Source: Priapulus caudatus (taxonomy: Eukaryota > Priapulida > Priapulimorpha > Priapulimorphida > Priapulidae). From it: a stretch of 64,000 nt of DNA. Shown piece by piece: positions 22,201 through 31,200 of this stretch. The notes under the pieces are model-generated. The model did not search any database and was not told the origin of the DNA. It was given only the letters and a program-made list of their open reading frames with translations. Location: the NCBI RefSeq assembly GCF_000485595.1, contig NW_014577074.1, positions 1,024,475-1,088,474 of the forward strand, in the 5' to 3' direction. The stretch's first letter is position 1. Every line of letters begins with the position of its first letter. The translations under genes and the position numbers were made by a program.

Positions 22201-25200
22201 ATTGTAATTACCCTCTGTCTATACTACTAATGTGTGCTTAGTTGTGATGTAAGTACACTTTAGTAAAGCAAAAAAGTCGTTCTTCTTATAGTAGAGATGT
22301 CTGTGGAGATAAATAACATACACATGTTTGAATGTGTGATTTACCATAATGTGTTTGGTGTAATAAATCACGAAATTATATTTAATGATTCCTGCAAAAC
22401 ACGACAATGTTACCTGTCAGAATCAGTAACACTAACATCGTAACTGTAGGGGGCAGCAGGTGCGTCCCCGAGAGGTCCTTCACCACACCACAAATTAATT
22501 TTCTACCAGCTAAAGCCTGCCGCACACGGTGTGTTTTGTGCTGCGCCATCGGCCACAGCGATTTCTTGCGTGTGGAAAATATCACACGTGTTTGATATTT
22601 TCTTCCACGTGTGGCAGATTCCACAGCGTGTGCGGTGTGCCTGTGTCAAGTTCCACACGCGCTCTCATGTAACCGACCAATAGCAGCAGGTCAAGCGAGT
22701 CACGTGATCTTAACTTGCGGTTTGCAGCGCGTTGCACTGCGATACACGCACGTACACGCGGGTATACGCACGTACACGCTGGTACACGCCGTACACGCGG
22801 TACACTCACGTACACGCAGTATCACGCGGATACACGCACGTACACGCACGTACACCGCGGGTACACGCGGATACACGCACGTACACGCACGTACACGCGG
22901 ATACACGCACGTACACGCGGGTACACGCACGTACACACAGATACACGCACGTACACGCGGGTACACGCACGTACACGCACCGTACACGCGGGTGCACGCA
23001 GATACACGCACGTACACGCACGTACACGCGGATACACGCACGTACACGCGGATACACGCACGTACACGCGGGTACACACAGATACACGCATGTACACGCG
23101 GGTACACGCACGTACACGCAGGTACACGCACGTACACGCGGGTACACGCGATACACGCACGTACACGCGGTACCCGCCACGTACACACAGATACACGCAC
23201 GTACCACACGTGCACCGCGGGTACACGCACAACGTACACGCGGGTACACGGAGATACACGCACGTACACGCACGTTAACGCGGGTACACGCACGTACACC
23301 GCAGATACACGCACGTACACACAGATACACGCACGTACACGCGGGTACACGCACGTGCACGCACGTGCCGCGGGTACACGCACGTACACGCGGGTACACG
23401 CACGTGCACGTGCGTGTACCCGCGTGTAGCGCGTGTATCTGTGTGTACGTGCGTGTAGCGTGCGGTATCGTCCGCGTGTACGTGCGTGTATCCGCGTGTA
23501 CCCGCGTGTACGTGCGTGTATCTTCGTGTACGTGAGTGTACCCGCGTGTACGTGCGTGTACCCGCGTGTACGTGCGTGTATCTCCGTGTACCCGCGTGTA
23601 CGTGCGTGTATCTGTGTGTACGTGGCGTGTATCTGCGTGTACGTGCGTGTACGCCGCGGTGTACGTGCGTGTACGTGCGTGTATCTCCGTGTACGCGCGT
23701 GTACGTGCGTGTACCCGCGTGCACGTGCGCGTGTACTGCGTGTACGTGCGTGTATCTGTGTGTACGTGCGTGTATGCTCGTGTACGTGCGTGTACCGCGT
23801 GTACGTGCGTGTACGTGCGTGTACCCGCGTGTACGTGCGTGTACCCGCGTGTACGTGCGTGTATCCGCGTGTACCCGCGTGTACGTGCGTGTATCTGCGT
23901 GTACGTGAGTGTACGTGCGTGTATCGCGCGTGTACGTGCGTGTACCGCCGTGTACGTGCGTGTACCCGCGTTGCACGTGCGTGTACCTGGCGTGTAGTGG
24001 CGTGTATCTGTGTGTACGTGCGTGTATCTGCGTGTACGTGCGTGTACCCGCGTGTACGTGCGTGTACGTGCGTGTATCCGCGTGTACCTCGCGTGTACGT
24101 GGCGTGTTCCCGCGTGTACTGCGTGTATCCGCGTGTACCCGCGTGTGACGTGCGTGTAATCTGCGTTGTACCGTGAGTGTACGTGCGTGTACCCGCGTGT
24201 ACGTGCGTGTACCCGCGTGTACGTGCGTGTACCCGCGTGTACGTGCGTGTATCCGCGTGTACCGCGGTACGTGGCGTGTATTCCGCGTGTACGTGCGTGT
24301 ACGTGCGCTGTATCCGCGTGCATCGCAGCGTGTACGTGCGTGTACCCGCGCGCACGTGCGTGTACGCCGCGTGTACGTGCGTGTATCTGTGTGTACGTGC
24401 GTGTATCTGCGTGTACGTGGCGTGTACGTGCGTGTACGTACGTGTATCCGCGTGTACCCGCGTGTACCCGCGTGTACGTGGCTGTACGTGCGTGTACGTG
24501 CGTGTACGTGCGTGTACGTGCGTGTACCCGCGTGTACGTGCGTGTACCGCGTGCAACCGTGCGTGTACCCGCGTGTACGTGCGTATACCGCGCGTGTACG
24601 TGCGTGATCTGCGTGTACGTGCGTGTACCGCAGTGCAACCGCGCTGCAACCGCAAGTTAAGATCAGCGTGAACTCGCTTGACCTGCTGCTATTGGTCGGT
24701 TACATAGAGCCGGTGTGGAACTTGACACAGGCCACACCGCACACGCTGTGAATCTGCCACACGTGGAAGAAAATATCAAACACGTGTGATATTTTCCCAC
24801 ACGCAGAAATCGCTGTGTTTGCAGCGCGCACACGCGTGTGTTTTGTGCTGCGCCATCGCCAGCGGCGTGCCGATGGCGCAGCACAAAAACACACCGTGTG
24901 CGGCAGGCTTAAGTACGCAAGTGGTTTGGGTGTGATATATGGTGACATACTCGCTGGTTTCTTCTCTGCAAAACGTATAAATCTTTCGCCTTTTACTAAA
25001 GATTCCGTGCAGAGGAACAACTTAATGAGTCTTTGACTTATTTCTTGCTACCCTACTTTGTAGGGTAATAATTAATAAAAACATATGTCTATTGATTAAA
25101 TAATTTTGTAAGAGTTGTTTCGTGTATGAATAAATATATAGATCATACAGGTAGGATAAGGTAGTACCAAAACCTACTGAGGTTTATTCAGCTTTCGCCT

Positions 25201-28200
25201 AGGCTTTAAACGCGCAACGCTGGCATTGTAAATAAATTACCACTCCTCTGTCTACTATAATGTGTGCTTAGTTGTGATGTAGTACACTTAGTAAAGGCAA
25301 AAGTCGTTCTTCTTATAGTTATAGTAGAGAATGTCTGTGGAGATAAATAACATACACATTGTTTGCATGTGTGATTTACCATAAATGTTTTGGTGTAATA
25401 ACTCACGAATTATATTTAATGATTCCTGCAAACACAGACAATGTTACCTGTCAGAACCAGTACAGCTAACATCGTAACTGTAGGGGGCAGCAGGTGCGTC
25501 CCCGAGAGGTCTTCACCCACCACAGATTAATTTTCTACCAGCTAAGTACACAGGTGGTTGGTGTGATATAAGGTTCATACTCTGGTTTCTACTGCAAAAC
25601 GTATAAATCTTTCGGCCTTTTACTAAAGATTTCCGTGCAGAGGAACAACTTAATGAGTCTTTGACTTATTTCTTGCTAACCCTACTTTTGTAGGGTAATC
25701 ATTATTGAAAAAATATGTCTATTAAATAATTTTGTAAAGAGTTGGTCTTGTTTTGAGTAAAATATAGATCATACAGGTGGTAAGTAGCGCTAGACTGAGA
25801 TTTATTCACGTTTCGCGCTAGGCTTTAAACGCGCAACCTGGCATTGTAATTACCTCCTGTCTATACTACTAAGGTGTGCTTAGTTGTGATGTAAGTACAC
25901 TTTAGATAAAGCAAAAAGGTCGTTCTTCTTATAGTAGAGATGTCTGTGGCGATTATTAACAGACACAAGTTTGAATGTGTGATTTACCCTCATGTGTTTG
26001 GGTGTAATAAATCACGAATATTATATTTAATGATTCTTGCAAACACAGACAATGTTACCTGTCAGAACCTGTAGCAGCTAACATTAGCCGCGTTCACACG
26101 TAGCAAGAAATCCGGTATTTAGCGTTCAGACCGCGAGGCAAAATACGAGGCCCAAGAAATACGGTATCTAAACAGATCCGGTATTTCATGTAAATACGAG
26201 GCTTCGCCAGACCCCGAATAATTTGCCGTGCTTGAGAAATACCGGATTTCTTGGACCGCGCATTTCCTCGTGTGAACGCTAAATACCAGAATTTCTGAAG
26301 CCGCGTATTTTATAGACGGGTCCGCGCTGGACAGTTCGCAGTGTAACGCGAGTGTAACTGTCGAGCGCGGACCAGTCTACGTATTTTATCGGCAGTTGTG
26401 GCGCATTGCATTGTTTATTTCGCATTGTTTGCTTGATTGTTTACTAAGCAGCTCGCAGCTCGCAAAATACCGTATTATGGAGGCCGCGAATCAGCGTGTG
26501 AACGCTCAGCCGCGTATTTGTCTCAGATACGGTATTTCGCAATCCGGTATTTCAGAAATACGAGGTCTCGTGTGAACGAGGCTAATTGTAACTGTAGGAG
26601 GCAGCAAGGTGCGTCTCGAGAGGTCTTCCCCCACCACGATTTAATTTCTACCAGCTAAGTACACAGGTGGTTGGGTGTGATATAATGGTCATACTCTGGT
26701 TTCTCTGGCAAAACGTATAAATCTTTCGCCTTTTACTAAAGATTTCCGTGCAGTAGGAACAACTTAATGAGTCTTTGACTTATTTTTGCTACCCTACTTT
26801 TGTAGGGTATCATTAATGAAAAATATGTCTATATAAATGAATTTTGTAAGAGTTTGTGCCTNTGGAAATGTCTGTCGAAATATACTTACACAAGCTGTAA
26901 CGCAGAGAAAAACAAAGATGTCAACAAAAACCGAAATCATTACCGAAACTTTGCTCATCTCTCAAAGTCTCAACTCAACAAAAATCTCATATTAAATTAA
27001 AAGTAATTATGGTACACGCATACCTGTTTTCGTTTTTGTTAAATTCTGCTCACTGTTAGATCATTGTTTAGTCGTTNCTTGTCGAGCGCGGACCAGTCCC
27101 TACGTATTTTATCGGCAGTTGGTGCGCATTGCATGTTTATTTAGCAATTGTTGCATTGATTGTTACTAAGCAGCTCGCAGCTCGCAAATACGCGTAATTT
27201 CTGGAGCCGCGAATCAGCGTGTGAACGCTCAGCCGCGTATTTGTCTCAGATACGGTATTTCGCAAATCCGGTATTTTCAGAAATACGAGGTCTCGTGTGA
27301 ACGAGGCTATTGTAACTGTAGGAGGCAGCAGGTGCGTCCCCGAGAGGTCTTCACCCACCACAGATTAATTTTCTACCAGCTAAGTACACAGGTGGTTGGG
27401 TGTGATATAAGGGTAATACTCTGGTTTCTCTGCAAAACGTATAAATCTTTCGCCTTTTACTAAGATTTTCGTGCAGAGAACAACTTAATGAGTCTTTGAC
27501 TTATTTCTTGCTACCCTACTTTTGTAGGAATCTATTAATGAAAAAATATGTCTATTAAATAATTTTGTAAGAGTTGGTCTTGTTTGAGTAAAATATAGAT
27601 CATACAGGTGGTAGGTAGTGCTACTGAGATTTATTCACGTTTCGTCTAGGCTTTAAACGCGCAACCTGGCATTGTAATTAACCTCTGTCTACTACTAATG
27701 TGTGCTTAGTTGTGATGTAAGTACACTTTAGTAAAGCAAAAAAGTCGTTGTTCTTATAGTAGAGATGTCTGTGGAGATTATTAACATACACATGTTTGAA
27801 TGTGTGATTTACCATAATGTGTTTGGTGTAATAAATCACGAAATTATATTTAATGATTCTTGCAAACACAGACAATGTTACCTGTCAGAACCTGTACAGC
27901 TAACATTAGCCGCGTTCACACGTAGCAAGAAATCCGTATTTAGCGTTCACACCGAGCAAATACGAGCCAGAAATACGGTATCTAAAACAGATCCGGTATT
28001 TCATGTAAATACGAGCTTCGCTCCAGACCCCGAATAATTTGCCGTGCTTGAGAAATACCGGATTTCTTGGACGCGCGCATTTCCTCGTGTGAACGCTAAA
28101 TCCCAGAATTTCTGAGCCGCGTATTTTATAGACGTGGTCCCGCTGGACAGTTCCAGTGTAACGCGATGTAACTGTCGAGGCGCGGACCAGTCTACGGTAT

Positions 28201-31200
28201 TTTATCGGCAGTTGGTGCGCATTGCATTGTTTATTTCGCATTGTTTGCTTGATTGTTACTAAGCAGCTCGCAGCTCGCAAATACCGTATTTCTGGAGCCG
28301 CGAATCAGCGTGTGAACGCTCAGCCGCGTATTTGTCTCAGATACGGTATTTCGCAAATCCGGTATTTCAGAAATACGAGGTCTCGTGTGAACGAGGCTAT
28401 TGTAACTGTAGGAGGCAGCAGGTGCGTCCCCGAGAGGTCTTCCCCCACCACAGATTAATTTTCTACCAGCTAAGTACACAGGTGGTTGGGTGTGATATAA
28501 GGGTAATACTCTGGTTTCTCTGCAAAACGTATAAATCTTTCGCCTTTTACTAAAGATTTCCGTGCAGAGGAACAACTTAATGAGTCTTTGACTTATTTCT
28601 TGCTACCCTACTTTTGTAGGGTAATAATTAATGAAAAAATATGTCTATTAAATAATTTTGTAAGAGTTGGTCTTGTTTGAGTAAAATATAGATCATACAG
28701 GTGGTAAGTAGTGCTACTGAGATTTATTCACGTTTCGCCTAGGCTTTAAACGCGCAACCTGGCATTGTAATTACCCTCTGTCTATACTACTAAGGTGTGC
28801 TTAGTTGTGATGTAAGTACACTTTAGTAAAGCAAAAAAGTCGTTCTTCTTATAGTAGAGATGTCTGTGGCGATTATTAACAGACACAAGTTTGAATGTGT
28901 GATTTACCCTCATGTGTTTGGTGTAATAAATCACGAAATTATATTTAATGATTCTTGCAAACACAGACAATGTTACCTGTCAGAACCAGTACAGCTAACA
29001 TTAGCCGCGTTCACACGTAGCAAGAAATCCGGTATTTAGCGTTCACCCGAGGCAAAATACGAGGCCCAAGAAATACGGTATCTAAACAGATCCGGTATTT
29101 CATGTAAATACGAGGCTTCCCAGACCCCGAATAATTTGCCGTGCTTGAGAAATACCGGATTTCTTGGACCGCGCATTTCCTCGTGTGAACGCTAAATACC
29201 AGAATTTCTGAAGCCGCGTATTTTATAGACTGGTCCGCGCTCGACAGTTCCAGTGTAACGCGAGTGTAACTGTCGAGCGCGACCAGTCTACGTATTTTAT
29301 CGGCAGTTGGTGCGCATCTGCATTGTTTATTTCGCATTGTTTGCTTGATTGTTACTAAGCAGCTCGCAGCTCGCAAATACCGTATTTCTGGAGCGCCGAA
29401 TCAGCGTGTGAACGCTCAGCCGCGTATTTGTCTCAGATACGGTATTTCGCAAATCCGGTATTTCAGAAATACGAGGTCTCGTGTGAACGAGGCTATTGTA
29501 ACTGTAGGAGGCAGCAGGTGCGTCTCCGAGAGGTCTTCCCCCACCACAGATTAATTTTCTACCAGCTAAGTACACAGGTGGTTGGGTGTGATATATGGTG
29601 CATACTCTGGTTTCTCTGCAAAACGTATAAATCTTTCGCCTTTTACTAAAGATTTCCGTGCAGAGGAACAACTTAATGAGTCTTTGACTTATTTCTTGCT
29701 ACCCTACTTTTGTAGGGTAATAATTAATGAAAAAATATGGCTATTAATTAAATAATTTTGTAAGAGTTGGTCGTGTATGAATAAAATATAGATCATACAG
29801 GTAGGATATAGGTAGTACCAAAACCTACTGAGGTTTATTCACGTTTCGCCTAGGCTTTAAACGCGCACCCTGGCATTGTAATTACCCTCTGTCTATACTA
29901 CTAATGTGTGCTTAGTTGTGATGTAAGTACACTTTAGTAAAGCAAAAAAGTCGTTCTTCTTATAGTTATAGTAGAGATGTCTGTGGAGATAAATAACATA
30001 CACATGTTTGAATGTGTGATTTACTCTAATGTGTTTGGTGTAATAAATCACGAAATTATATTTAATGATTCCTGCAAACACAGACAATGTTACCTGTCAG
30101 AACCTGTACAGCTAACATTGTAACTGTAGGGGGCAGCAGGTGCGTCCCCGATAAGTCTTCACCCACCACAGATTAATTTTCTACCAGCTAAGTACACAGG
30201 TGGTTGGGTGTGATATAAGGTGCATACTCTGGTTTCTCTGCAAAACGTATAAATCTTTCGCCTTTTACTAAAGATTTCCGTGCAGAGGAACAACTTAATG
30301 AGTCTTTGACTTATTTCTTGCTACCCTACTTTTGTAGGGTAATAATTAATGAAAAAATATGTCTATTAAATAATTGTCCCAGATGTGTTCTTAGTATTAA
30401 ACGTAGGATTAAAGCAAAGATCATACAAGTGGTAGATAGTAATAATTCTGAGATTAATTCTAGTTTTGCCTAGGCTTTAAACGCGCAACCTGCCATTGTA
30501 GTTCTCCCTGTATATACAGTACTACTAATGTGTGCTTGGTTGTGATGTATGTACACCTTAGTAAAGCAAAAAAGTCGTTCTTTTTATTCTCTGGTTTCTC
30601 TCCAAAAACGTATAAATCTTTCGCATTTTACTAAAGCTTTCCGTGCAGAGGAACAACTTAATGAGACTTTTTCCTTAATTCCTTTCTTTTGTAGGATGAT
30701 GAGTCTTGAAATTACGTATAATTATAATGAAATTAGGAGTAAATTATTTTACACTGAGTTGAATCCATGCTAAATATACCTATTTGACACTGAGTTGAAT
30801 CGATGCTAATTTTTACGAAGCATCCGTACATCTTAATGTATCTGAGGAACAATCTAATGGTCTTTGACTTATATCTTGCTACCCTACTTTTGTAGAGTGT
30901 TCTTTTTCCCGTGTCGTTCCGTTAGCGTCACCATATGTACCTCTCTCGGCTCTTCGCAGACACTTCATGGACCAACCCTCAGTTTGTGCTGGAGGTGCGA
31001 GACAGCGATGAGGACGACGACAAGCTCGCAAGCTTCGTCATCGAGCTGATGCAGAAAGATCGACGACGCATGCGACACATCGGCTACGACAACATCACGC
31101 AGGGATTCGTCATATACGAGGTACTAGCATCAGCTTACGGTCAACCACCGTGCCAGGTCCTGTGTGCTGCAGTGGCTAGGTCGAGTGTAGTGTAGTTGAC

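Noticed and set aside
22611-24671. Very long ORFs (up to 651 codons) on both strands with repeating YTHVHAGTR or [10 protein letters not shown] words
   Set aside because: Pure products of the ACGTACACGC minisatellite, open in most frames because the repeat lacks stop codons; no start context, domain or splice signal.
27765-28037. Several 80-120 codon ORFs repeated across the U5 array
   Set aside because: They recur because the units are tandem copies, shift frame between copies, and coincide with U5, its promoter and a MITE; no protein family resemblance.
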